The notes beneath the pieces are model-generated. The model did no database searches, was not told where the DNA came from, and saw only the letters and a program-made list of their open reading frames with translations. From Deltaproteobacteria bacterium CG_4_8_14_3_um_filter_43_13 (GTDB lineage: Bacteria; Desulfobacterota; UBA8473), in the NCBI GenBank assembly GCA_002782605.1, contig PFIF01000058.1, positions 1 through 11,708 on the forward strand: a stretch of DNA of 11,708 nucleotides, in the 5' to 3' direction. Positions 6,146 to 11,708 of the stretch are shown here, piece after piece. The position numbers were made by a program, and so were the translations under genes. Each line of letters opens with the position of its first letter. The first letter of the stretch is position 1.

Positions 6146-7294
6146 ATGGATTTCAAGTTCACTGAAGAGCAGGAGATACTGAAAAAGTCTGTACGTAATT
6201 TTATGGACAAGGAATGTCCGCGAGAATACGTTAGAGAGCTGGATGAGAAAGAGGAATTTCCATTTGAACTGTACAAGAAGATGGCGAAATTGGGTTGGTA
6301 TGGTCTACCTTTCCCGGAAGAATATGGCGGCAGTGGCTGTGGTCCTTTAGATTTTATCATGGTTGGTGAGGAACTATGTAGATTTTCTTATGAGATAGGA
6401 GCAGGATACGGAGTGCCTATCTTCAACGCGTTGACCCTCTTGCACCATGGTTCGGAAGAACAGAAAAATCGGTATATACCTAAAGTAGTTAATGGAGAGA
6501 TGATGTGGTCGATTGCCTTGACTGAGCCCAATGCAGGTTCTGACGTGGCTTCACTGGTCACATCAGCCGTTCCTGAGGGGGACGGATTCGTTATAAATGG
6601 CCAAAAGGTTTTTATTACTGGCGCAGATGTGGCGAATATTATGACCATGGCTGTGAGAACAGACAAAGATCTCCCCAGGCACAAAGGGATCAGCATGCTA
6701 CTCGTTGACCCAAAATCCCCTGGAATAGATATTCGTGTAATCAAGACCCTTGGAAGAAAAATCATTCATGCTACCGAGCTGTTTCTTGAAGACGTTAGGG
6801 TTCCTGAGGGGAACCTTATCGGTGAATTAAACGGGGGCTGGGAGGTTCTCATGTCAGGTCTTGAGTTAGAAAGGCTCTTTGCCTGTGCGGGATATGTTGG
6901 AAATGCCCAGACTGTAGTTGACGACGCCCTGGATCATGCAAAACAGAGAGTACAGTTTGGTCGTCCGATTGGAACGTTTCAGGCCATTGGCCATATGCTT
7001 GCGGATATGCAGACAGAGGTGGATGCTGCCAGACTTTTGACCTATCGTGCTGCATGGATGGTTGAGCAAGGGATTCCTTGTATTAGGGAAGTATCTATGG
7101 CAAAGCTTTTTGGCTCTGAGTCCCTGGCCCGACTGACCAACCAGGGTATGCAGATAATGGGCGGGTACGGCTATTCAATGGAGTATGACATGCAGAGATA
7201 CTTCAGGGATGCCAGGATAATCACTGTAAGCGCCGGATCTTCTCAGATGCAGCGGACTATCATTGCCAGACAGATGGGGCTAAAGGTAGTCTAG
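6146..7294 (+). CDS. Acyl-CoA dehydrogenase
   Basis: A 382-residue FAD-dependent acyl-CoA dehydrogenase, a normal family length, expected to oxidise an acyl-CoA to the 2-enoyl-CoA and pass electrons to ETF in the cytoplasm. The all-alpha N-terminal domain is followed by the signature ALTEPNAGSD (~124-133), the middle beta domain, and a C-terminal helical domain with RVQFGRPIGTFQ and IMGGYGYSMEYDMQRYFRDAR. The position where medium-chain enzymes carry their catalytic Glu (YEGT) reads SAGSS (Ala363). However LELERLF (Glu242) matches the alternative site used by isovaleryl- and long-chain acyl-CoA dehydrogenases, so the enzyme looks active. Start: an earlier in-frame ATG exists at 6101, but ATG 6146 has a consensus AAGGAGG (6131-6137) 8 nt upstream and begins MDFKFTEEQE, typical of the family. 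An MBL-fold hydrolase gene follows 25 bp downstream. The substrate cannot be read from the sequence. Confidence 0.95.
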   Translation: MDFKFTEEQEILKKSVRNFMDKECPREYVRELDEKEEFPFELYKKMAKLGWYGLPFPEEYGGSGCGPLDFIMVGEELCRFSYEIGAGYGVPIFNALTLLHHGSEEQKNRYIPKVVNGEMMWSIALTEPNAGSDVASLVTSAVPEGDGFVINGQKVFITGADVANIMTMAVRTDKDLPRHKGISMLLVDPKSPGIDIRVIKTLGRKIIHATELFLEDVRVPEGNLIGELNGGWEVLMSGLELERLFACAGYVGNAQTVVDDALDHAKQRVQFGRPIGTFQAIGHMLADMQTEVDAARLLTYRAAWMVEQGIPCIREVSMAKLFGSESLARLTNQGMQIMGGYGYSMEYDMQRYFRDARIITVSAGSSQMQRTIIARQMGLKVV

Positions 7295-7319
7295 TCGAGG
7301 TTTTAGAGGGAATAAGCTA

Positions 7320-8072
7320 GTGGAGCATATAAGTTTAATAAAGGGTGGGTTCTCAAATTGTTATCTTATCTCAGAGGAAAATGTTTTAATCCTTGTTGAC
7401 GTAGGATCTTCTGAAGAGGTAAAAAATATAGTTAGATACGTTGACGGGCTCTCTCCTAAAGAAGGATGCTCGATTCTTATATTCTCAACCCATTTTCATA
7501 TAGACCATGTGGCAGGGATATCCTGTCTGTTAGCTAAATTACCTCGTGCTGAAGTAGCCTTCTATAAAAAGGTTAAAGATTTTTTCAGTCGAAAAGAAAA
7601 GTTATGTATTCCCCCTGTTGGGGCCTGGTTTGGAAACCTTCCTCCTGTTTATCTAAGATTGGACCGTCACATCCCCTCTCTTCTCGAGATTAAATTGGAT
7701 GATAAAGTGGGAATACCTTTGCCATTCTTGAGAGAAAAGGTATCGGTGAGATATGATGTCCATCATTGGCTTGGGGATGGCGATACTATACCCTATGCCC
7801 CTGATTGGAGGGTTATGTCAACCCCTGGACACACCACTGACAGTACCTGTCTGTGGCATGAAAAGAAAAATATTCTTATTTCGGGTGACACTATCCTCAA
7901 TATGGATGGAAAAGGGGAATTGAACCTTTTTTGCTGTAACTACACCCAAATAAAGGAATCTTTCAATGATCTAAGGGGGGCTTATCTGAACGTGAAAGGT
8001 CTTTACCCCGGGCATGGTGACCCTATTGTATACGGTGACGACCTTTTATCAAAGGTAAGGGTTCTTAAATAG
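7320..8072 (+). CDS. MBL-fold metallo-hydrolase, downstream partner of the acyl-CoA dehydrogenase
   Basis: A 250-residue metallo-beta-lactamase-fold protein. Metal ligands visible: THFHIDH (H58, H60, D62, H63), TPGHTTDS (H171), SGDTIL (D190) and LYPGHGDP (H232), a complete dinuclear set in the glyoxalase II/thioesterase-like arrangement. A region at ~80-150 (rich in Pro and basic residues, with CIPPVGAWFGNLPPVY) separates the first and second motifs and probably forms a substrate-binding insert. The start is GTG at 7320, with GAGGG (7306-7310) well placed upstream. The gene follows the acyl-CoA dehydrogenase after 25 bp on the same strand with no terminator between, so co-transcription is likely and an acyl-CoA or related thioester/ester substrate is a reasonable guess. 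It ends 19 bp from the convergent DedA gene. Confidence 0.9.
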   Translation: MEHISLIKGGFSNCYLISEENVLILVDVGSSEEVKNIVRYVDGLSPKEGCSILIFSTHFHIDHVAGISCLLAKLPRAEVAFYKKVKDFFSRKEKLCIPPVGAWFGNLPPVYLRLDRHIPSLLEIKLDDKVGIPLPFLREKVSVRYDVHHWLGDGDTIPYAPDWRVMSTPGHTTDSTCLWHEKKNILISGDTILNMDGKGELNLFCCNYTQIKESFNDLRGAYLNVKGLYPGHGDPIVYGDDLLSKVRVLK

Positions 8073-8091
8073 GCATGTAATGTGAGGTATA

Positions 8092-8727
8092 TCATAGACT
8101 GCTTTTCTTTCTCTTCTTCCAAAGATAATATACTACAGTTAAACCTATCACTAAAGCAAGAGAGATGATAATCAGGAAATCGGCTCTTTTAACTACTTTG
8201 ACTACTACGTCGAGATTGGCACCAAATATATACCCTATAAACACCCATATTGGAACACTTATTATAGAGGCTATTGTATTTATGGTAATAAAATGGGAAG
8301 CCTTCATCTTTAGAATTCCTGCAGTAGTAAAGGCAACGACACGGAACCCCAGGATGAATCGTGCCAGGAAAACTGTTTTGCTGCCATGCTCTTTAAAGAA
8401 TTTTTTGGCCCGATTTAGCTTTTTCTCAGAGATTAACCTCACAAAATGGCGATGTTTTGTTATGCTATCACCCCATCTTCTCCCCAAAGAGAACACTACG
8501 AGATCTCCCAGTATAACACCGAAAAAACAGACTATAATGGTGACAGTCAAGTTGCTGAATCCCGCATATGCTAAGAATCCACCCCCAATAAGAGCTATAT
8601 CTTCTGGAATAGGCACTCCCAATCCTGCTATCATCAGGACAGAAAATAAGGCAAGATATATGAAAAGTTCAGAATGGGTTGTCAGAAACAGGATCGAAAT
8701 ATCTAATATCGCTAACTCACTGACCAT
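8092..8727 (-). CDS. DedA-family (VTT domain) inner-membrane protein
   Basis: A 211-residue polytopic membrane protein of the DedA/SNARE-associated family, members of which include undecaprenyl-phosphate and phospholipid flippases needed for envelope integrity. The sequence shows hydrophobic segments at about 20-55, 60-85, 135-170 and 183-205, with a lysine-rich cytoplasmic C-terminal tail. The re-entrant loop motif GLGVPIPEDIALIGGG (35-50) carries the conserved acidic residue, and the second motif FLARFILGFR (~119-128) carries both conserved arginines, although the usual Pro before the Gly is Leu here. ATG 8727 has AAGGAT 7 nt upstream. The phosphoesterase gene lies upstream on the same strand, 173 bp away, and a separate promoter candidate is present between them. 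The exact lipid substrate is unknown. Confidence 0.92.
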   Translation of the reverse strand: MVSELAILDISILFLTTHSELFIYLALFSVLMIAGLGVPIPEDIALIGGGFLAYAGFSNLTVTIIVCFFGVILGDLVVFSLGRRWGDSITKHRHFVRLISEKKLNRAKKFFKEHGSKTVFLARFILGFRVVAFTTAGILKMKASHFITINTIASIISVPIWVFIGYIFGANLDVVVKVVKRADFLIIISLALVIGLTVVYYLWKKRKKSSL

Positions 8728-8779
8728 TAAGTCTATCCTTCTTAGTTTTTATAGAAGAGAAGGTTAATATTTAACTAAA

Positions 8780-8810
8780 TTTAGATCAAATTGGCAAGCA
8801 TTTTTGTCAA
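8780..8810 (-). promoter_or_regulatory. Candidate promoter of the DedA gene
   Basis: On the minus strand, a perfect TTGACA (8810-8805) is followed after 19 bp by TCTAAA (8785-8780), a 4-of-6 match to the -10 box. The spacer is long, so confidence is low. The AT-rich context and a position about 55-80 bp upstream of the DedA start support it. Confidence 0.35.
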
Positions 8811-8836
8811 ATTATTTTTACTTTAATCCCTATATC

Positions 8837-8846
8837 TGTCTAGACA
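8837..8846. repeat. Perfect 10-bp palindrome TGTCTAGACA
   Basis: A symmetrical site in the 173-bp gap between the phosphoesterase and DedA genes, about 27 bp upstream of the candidate -35 box on the minus strand. It could be an operator half-site pair, but no regulator gene is nearby and a chance palindrome cannot be excluded. Confidence 0.25.
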
Positions 8847-8900
8847 AACAAGGGGTTCCAGAAGGGCTTTATATCTCAATCTCAGGACATCCTTTGGAGG

Positions 8901-9740
8901 CTAGTGAAAATAATCAAGAGTCCCCTTAACGTCTCCTGTATCAAAGATAACAGCATGTAATCTGTCTGGTTCTTGTCCCGGGTTGATAGAGATGGTATCT
9001 CCTATCTCTTCCATAAATATCCCTGAAACCATAGGTGATTCATGGATATGACCGTGAAGGGTGAGATATGGCTGGTGCCTCTCAATGAAATTTCTTATTG
9101 ATTTGCTTCCACACGGTGTTCCGTTGAAAAGCCTATCTAAAGCCGTATTATAAGGGGGGGCGTGCATAACATATATGGTCTTTTTTGAGTCACTTATTTG
9201 AGCTAAATATTTCATGTCTTCTTCTATGGTTTTTTCCTTCCCTAATGTCTCATAGAGGTCTATTTGCTGCATACCCTGTTTGGTACTGAGTAAAGATCTT
9301 CGAGGGTTTTCAATAACAACCTTCTCATCAGTGTCAAATCTTTCCCAATCCTTTAAGGAAAAAGGTGTAATAGGCACATACCCGTATCCCACAAGGTGAA
9401 TTTCTGCATCTAAGACATGGTGCCTTTTGTGAAGAAGGTTTATTATCCCTTCCTTTTCCATTCCTTCAAGAATATCCATATTGGCTGCCGTATCGTCATT
9501 CCCCATCATTAGATAAATACCCAGGTTTGGTTTAGTGGTTTTTAGTTTTGAAATATAGGGATAAAGAAACTGCTTTATAAAGTCCCTTTGGTTATGAATG
9601 CGGTCATGAAAACCAGGGCTATTTGGAATTAAGTCTCCACCAATAATGAGGCAGTCTATCCTCTGATTTCTCTGTAATTCCAAAAGTCTTTGGTAGTGTC
9701 TCTCATTTACATGGAGATCGGATGTGTAAAGTATCTTCAT
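8901..9740 (-). CDS. Calcineurin-like metallophosphoesterase
   Basis: A 279-residue cytosolic phosphoesterase of the calcineurin-like superfamily, similar in layout to Icc-type predicted phosphoesterases. All five metal/active-site blocks are visible in order: SDLH (D8, H10), GGDL (D36), GNDD (N81, D82; the common GNHD His is Asp), MHAPP (H193) and LHGHIHES (H229, H231). An insert of ~60 residues (about 125-185) between the third and fourth blocks probably caps the active site. There is no signal peptide or membrane segment. ATG 9740 is preceded closely by GAGAAGG. It may be read from its own promoter in the 294-bp gap upstream. The substrate (phosphomonoester, cyclic nucleotide or nucleic acid) cannot be predicted. 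Confidence 0.9.
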   Translation of the reverse strand: MKILYTSDLHVNERHYQRLLELQRNQRIDCLIIGGDLIPNSPGFHDRIHNQRDFIKQFLYPYISKLKTTKPNLGIYLMMGNDDTAANMDILEGMEKEGIINLLHKRHHVLDAEIHLVGYGYVPITPFSLKDWERFDTDEKVVIENPRRSLLSTKQGMQQIDLYETLGKEKTIEEDMKYLAQISDSKKTIYVMHAPPYNTALDRLFNGTPCGSKSIRNFIERHQPYLTLHGHIHESPMVSGIFMEEIGDTISINPGQEPDRLHAVIFDTGDVKGTLDYFH

Positions 9741-10034
9741 AACCTTCTCAAATTAAAGAGTTCAATAGTCTACCCGTTCCAACCACCCTCTCTTTTTTGC
9801 TGTATAACGAGTATGTGGAAAAAAACCATTTGGCAGAGAATTGGTTTTCCTATCAGCATGGATTTTTTAGGTTGTCAATTTGATTCAAGGAATACCCAAA
9901 AATACCTGGTAGGATTTGTTTTTCGAAAAAGATGGGGATGAACTTTCCCTAGGTATAGGAGTAATCTTTGTACCGAGCCACTGCACAACGTCCGAGTCCC
10001 GGGATCGGATACGATTCCCGGATCAATCCGTGCT
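9741..10034. other. 294-bp intergenic region with a GC-rich stem-loop
   Basis: No convincing gene here. The only clear structure is a stem-loop at 9999-10021: CCGGGATCG, loop GATA, CGATTCCCGG with one bulge, just beyond the stop of the small lysine-rich gene. It could stop transcription of that gene, but no T-run follows on the minus strand. A TTGACA on the minus strand at about 9873-9878 (a possible -35 for the phosphoesterase gene) lacks a good -10 partner. The reading frames here show no recognisable family. Confidence 0.4.
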
Positions 10035-10148
10035 TTACGAAGTTTTTTTCGGTTGATTATCCGACTTCTTTTTATCCTTTTGGTCCTGTTTGCTTTTTTT
10101 CTGTTTCTGGCTCTTGTCCTTATCCTTCTTTCCGCCTTTGTCTCCCAT
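10035..10148 (-). CDS. Small lysine-rich protein (37 aa)
   Basis: A 37-codon frame beginning MGDKGGKKDKDKSQKQKKSK and ending QPKKTS, made almost entirely of Lys, Asp, Gln, Gly and Ser; predicted disordered, strongly basic and soluble. The case for a real gene is the very strong ribosome binding site: AAAGGAGG (10155-10162) sits 6 nt before the ATG. A longer frame overlaps this stretch in another register, but it lacks such a signal and reads as Arg-rich nonsense. From memory, short bacterial proteins of similar composition and the same opening (MGDK followed by Lys/Gln repeats) occur as conserved hypotheticals; I cannot verify this here. The function is unknown; nucleic-acid or ribosome association would be a guess from charge alone. 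Confidence 0.7.
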   Translation of the reverse strand: MGDKGGKKDKDKSQKQKKSKQDQKDKKKSDNQPKKTS

Positions 10149-10353
10149 TGTACACCTCCTTTCCTGTTATCAATCCCGTTCTTGCCGCAAAGGGCGCTCA
10201 ATGGAAGGGTCTGGTTGTTTGGTCTCTTGAAATGGCCATTTGGGAGGGAAAAACTTCCACTTCCAATCCCTGCCATCTTGCTTACCCCTCTTTTTGATCT
10301 GCCGGCTTGAATAACAGCGTATATTTTTGCCTGCCACATTCCCCCCTAGTATT

Positions 10354-11151
10354 CTATGCGAGCAAACTAACTAAATGGTCGTGCTCTCCGGGCTTGATCT
10401 TAAAGCTCTTGGGATACTTTTTAAGTAATTCTGAGAATGTTTTACATTCGTAATTTGATTCATCAAATGTAGGATCAAGTCGCTTCACTATGGGTCTTAT
10501 TGCTGCCTTAACAACCCATTCGTCGCCGGTTCTCTTGGAAATTTGTTTAATCGCTTTTGATAAAAGTTCAACAGGATCTTTTACCTGTATTATATCTGAT
10601 CCAACATCTTCATTTCCAGCATCTTCATCTGCTTGACTATCAACTACCAGAGCATCGTAATATTTAAAGTCCGAACAGCTGTTTGCCCAGTGCTGATTTG
10701 TCGATGATTTACAACCAATACCGATTAGGTCTTTTCCAGCAGCCTTAATTTTTTGTGCCAGGGGAATAAAGTCACTATCGCCACCTATGACAATAATTGA
10801 GGAAATATGTGGGAACCTCAACACATCCTCAATTGCATCAAGAGATAACTTAATATCAGCTCCATTTTTGGCTGATGCACCTGGAGGAAATATTTGGATA
10901 AGTTCGACAGCACATTTAAGCAAGGAATGCCTATATTTTGAAAACCATTGCCAATTGCAATATGCCTTATTGATTGCCACATTTCCGTATGTTGTCGCAA
11001 AATCATATAGCGCTTGCACATTAACGAGCAGGTCTTGGTGTTTGTTCCTGTTTTGAGCTCGCCCATAGCCACCACTGCCGTTGACCGAGTCATATAAACT
11101 GGCATGAATATTTTCAAAGTCCCAATAGACCGCTACGGTTTCTTTTCCCAT
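10354..11151 (-). CDS. NYN-domain predicted RNase with C-terminal OST-HTH/LOTUS domain
   Basis: A 265-residue protein. The N-terminal NYN (PIN-like, LabA/DUF88) nuclease domain spans ~1-170, with acidic residues in the expected places: YWDFENIH (D11), NGADIKLSLD (D99, D105) and IGGDSDF (D125, D127), a metal-binding set for RNA cleavage. An acidic linker (~175-190, DEDAGNEDVGSD) leads to a C-terminal domain (~192-265: LLSKAIKQISKR, WVVKAAIRPIVKR, TFSELLKKYPKSFKI) matching OST-HTH/LOTUS RNA-binding modules that often accompany NYN. The frame opens earlier at GTG 11190, but ATG 11151 has AGGAG (11158-11162) 6 nt upstream and starts directly before the first NYN strand. The upstream alternative runs into the attC-like hairpin. 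The gene follows a ParE-type toxin gene, so it may be part of a defence or stress-response cluster. Its RNA target is unknown. Confidence 0.88.
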   Translation of the reverse strand: MGKETVAVYWDFENIHASLYDSVNGSGGYGRAQNRNKHQDLLVNVQALYDFATTYGNVAINKAYCNWQWFSKYRHSLLKCAVELIQIFPPGASAKNGADIKLSLDAIEDVLRFPHISSIIVIGGDSDFIPLAQKIKAAGKDLIGIGCKSSTNQHWANSCSDFKYYDALVVDSQADEDAGNEDVGSDIIQVKDPVELLSKAIKQISKRTGDEWVVKAAIRPIVKRLDPTFDESNYECKTFSELLKKYPKSFKIKPGEHDHLVSLLA

Positions 11152-11171
11152 ATATGTCTCCTGTTTCAGAT

Positions 11172-11260
11172 GGCTGACGTTTAAGCTCACTTGCGCCGCC
11201 CCCCAAAAGCCCGTCAGGCCGCAAAATCTCTCGGCGTCAAGTGCAGCGACTGGTTCCGCC
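11172..11260 (-). repeat. Degenerate integron attC-like site (or attC-like hairpin)
   Basis: On the minus strand the arm CGGCGCAAGTGAGC (11198-11185) pairs with the arm at 11232-11247, read on plus as CGGCGTCAAGTGCAGC. Pairing is complete apart from two single unpaired bases, the extrahelical-base pattern of attC sites. Outer boxes are weak: GTTCCGCC (11253-11260) and GGCTGACG (11172-11179) only loosely match the RYYYAAC/GTTRRRY cores. The upstream toxin gene ends inside it and the next gene starts just beyond it, as in integron cassettes. Confidence 0.45.
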
Positions 11261-11555
11261 CAGGTTTCAGTGATTGTCTGATCTTCTTGGGATCACGGCG
11301 CAAGTCCAGAACTCTCCACACTACAACAACCGATTCCTCTTCAAGCTTGTAATAGATGGCGTAAGGAAATCTCTTGGACAACATCCGATGATAGCCGAAA
11401 AACTTTGGATGGATGCCACCATACAGCGTCAAAGAATCAATATCGGAAAATAGAGAATCAAAGAAGTACTCTCCCAACCCTTCACCCTGTTTCTCATAGA
11501 ATAACCGACCTTCAGACAAATCATCCAGTGCGGAAGAGAGTAGTCTGATTTTCAT
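11214..11555 (-). CDS. RelE/ParE-family toxin
   Basis: A 113-residue protein of the RelE/ParE toxin fold. The helix ALDDLSEGRLFYEKQGEGLGEYF is followed by IDSLTLYGGIHPKFFGYHRMLSKRFPYAIYYKLEEESVVVVWRVLDLRRDPKKI, the usual ParE beta-sheet with the RFPYAIYY and VLDLRRDP blocks. Such toxins inhibit gyrase (ParE) or cleave mRNA on the ribosome (RelE); the family resemblance here is closer to ParE. The ATG (11555-11553) overlaps the antitoxin stop in an ATGA, so the two are translationally coupled. The last ~17 residues (PGRNQSLHLTPRDFAA) extend past the fold and are encoded by the attC-like hairpin, suggesting that the toxin's C-terminus was altered by capture of a cassette end. Confidence 0.88.
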   Translation of the reverse strand: MKIRLLSSALDDLSEGRLFYEKQGEGLGEYFFDSLFSDIDSLTLYGGIHPKFFGYHRMLSKRFPYAIYYKLEEESVVVVWRVLDLRRDPKKIRQSLKPGRNQSLHLTPRDFAA

Positions 11556-11708
11556 TCGAATCGTTTCCTGAGTTCCTTTTTAGCATCTTGCCAGTCCACG
11601 ATCTTTTCTTGTCCCGTGCTAAGTCGACGTTCTGTTTCCTGCAAAGCTTTCTTGTGCCAGTCAGGAGATTCTACCTGTTCCTCTTCATTAGACAGATCTT
11701 CCCAAATG
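11552..11708 (-). CDS. Addiction-module antitoxin (5' end outside the window)
   Basis: An open frame of 51 codons enters from the window edge and ends TGA at 11554-11552, overlapping the toxin ATG by 4 nt. The visible part runs from an IWEDLSNEEEQVESPDW segment through WHKKALQETERRL to WQDAKKELRKRFE. It fits the C-terminal half of the short putative addiction-module component family (TIGR02574/Unstab_antitox type), where a Pro-x-W-x-x-x-L segment and a final basic helix are typical. It would bind and neutralise the downstream ParE-type toxin and probably autoregulate the pair. The N-terminal portion lies beyond base 11708. The family call is by pattern recall. Confidence 0.75.
   Translation of the reverse strand, partial: IWEDLSNEEEQVESPDWHKKALQETERRLSTGQEKIVDWQDAKKELRKRFE

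Noticed and set aside
8718..8735. Partial match (TAAGTCTATC) to the dispersed repeat near the DedA start
   Set aside because: Only about 10 bases match and neither flanking arm is present; chance similarity is likely.
9690..9941. Plus-strand frame of 83 codons over the phosphoesterase start
   Set aside because: No ribosome binding site, no recognised family, and antisense to a well-supported gene.
9999..10021. GC-rich stem-loop considered as a tRNA arm
   Set aside because: No acceptor stem, D-arm or anticodon arm can be built around it; a simple hairpin explains it.
9875..10339. 154-codon minus-strand frame overlapping the small lysine-rich gene
   Set aside because: Arg/Lys-rich translation with no recognisable domain; the strong ribosome binding site inside it serves the 37-codon gene in a different frame.
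11152..11190. GTG at 11190 as start of the NYN gene
   Set aside because: It falls inside the attC-like hairpin with no ribosome binding site; ATG 11151 has AGGAG at ideal spacing.

Overview
The window looks like chromosomal DNA of a moderately AT-leaning Gram-negative bacterium, most plausibly a Desulfobacterota/deltaproteobacterium-like anaerobe. This is inferred from a PpiD-type periplasmic foldase with an N-terminal membrane anchor, an acyl-CoA dehydrogenase paired with an MBL-fold hydrolase, a fused AAA/VWA chelatase-like ATPase, and abundant small palindromic repeats. No rRNA, tRNA, CRISPR array or phage module is visible.

Layout. (1) 1-1135: the 3' part of an MBL-fold hydrolase gene, directly followed by the broken 5' end of an IS256-family element on the other strand. 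(2) 1136-3358: a large AAA+/VWA protein. (3) 3350-3953: a dispersed repeat covering that gene's stop codon, a cold-shock protein gene on the minus strand, and its roughly 220-nt leader. The leader is full of inverted repeats built from 8-bp units and is preceded by a near-consensus sigma-70 promoter. (4) 3954-5852: ppiD-like foldase gene, minus strand. (5) 5853-6145: divergent intergenic region carrying a second, longer copy of the dispersed repeat and a candidate promoter. (6) 6146-8072: acyl-CoA dehydrogenase and a second MBL-fold hydrolase, a likely two-gene operon. (7) 8092-9740: DedA membrane protein and a calcineurin-like phosphoesterase, both minus strand. (8) 9741-11708: an accessory-looking stretch, all minus strand. 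It holds a 37-aa lysine-rich protein with a very strong ribosome binding site, a NYN-OST-HTH (LOTUS) predicted RNase, a degenerate attC-like imperfect hairpin, and a ParE-type toxin whose start overlaps the stop of an antitoxin gene that runs off the window.

Together the genes suggest ordinary housekeeping (envelope protein folding, cold-shock RNA chaperone, acyl-CoA oxidation) interspersed with mobile or repeat-derived material. The parts most worth a second look are the repeat-rich csp leader, the dispersed palindromic repeat, the attC-like site between the toxin and NYN genes, and the AAA/VWA protein whose ATPase core seems to lack several catalytic residues.
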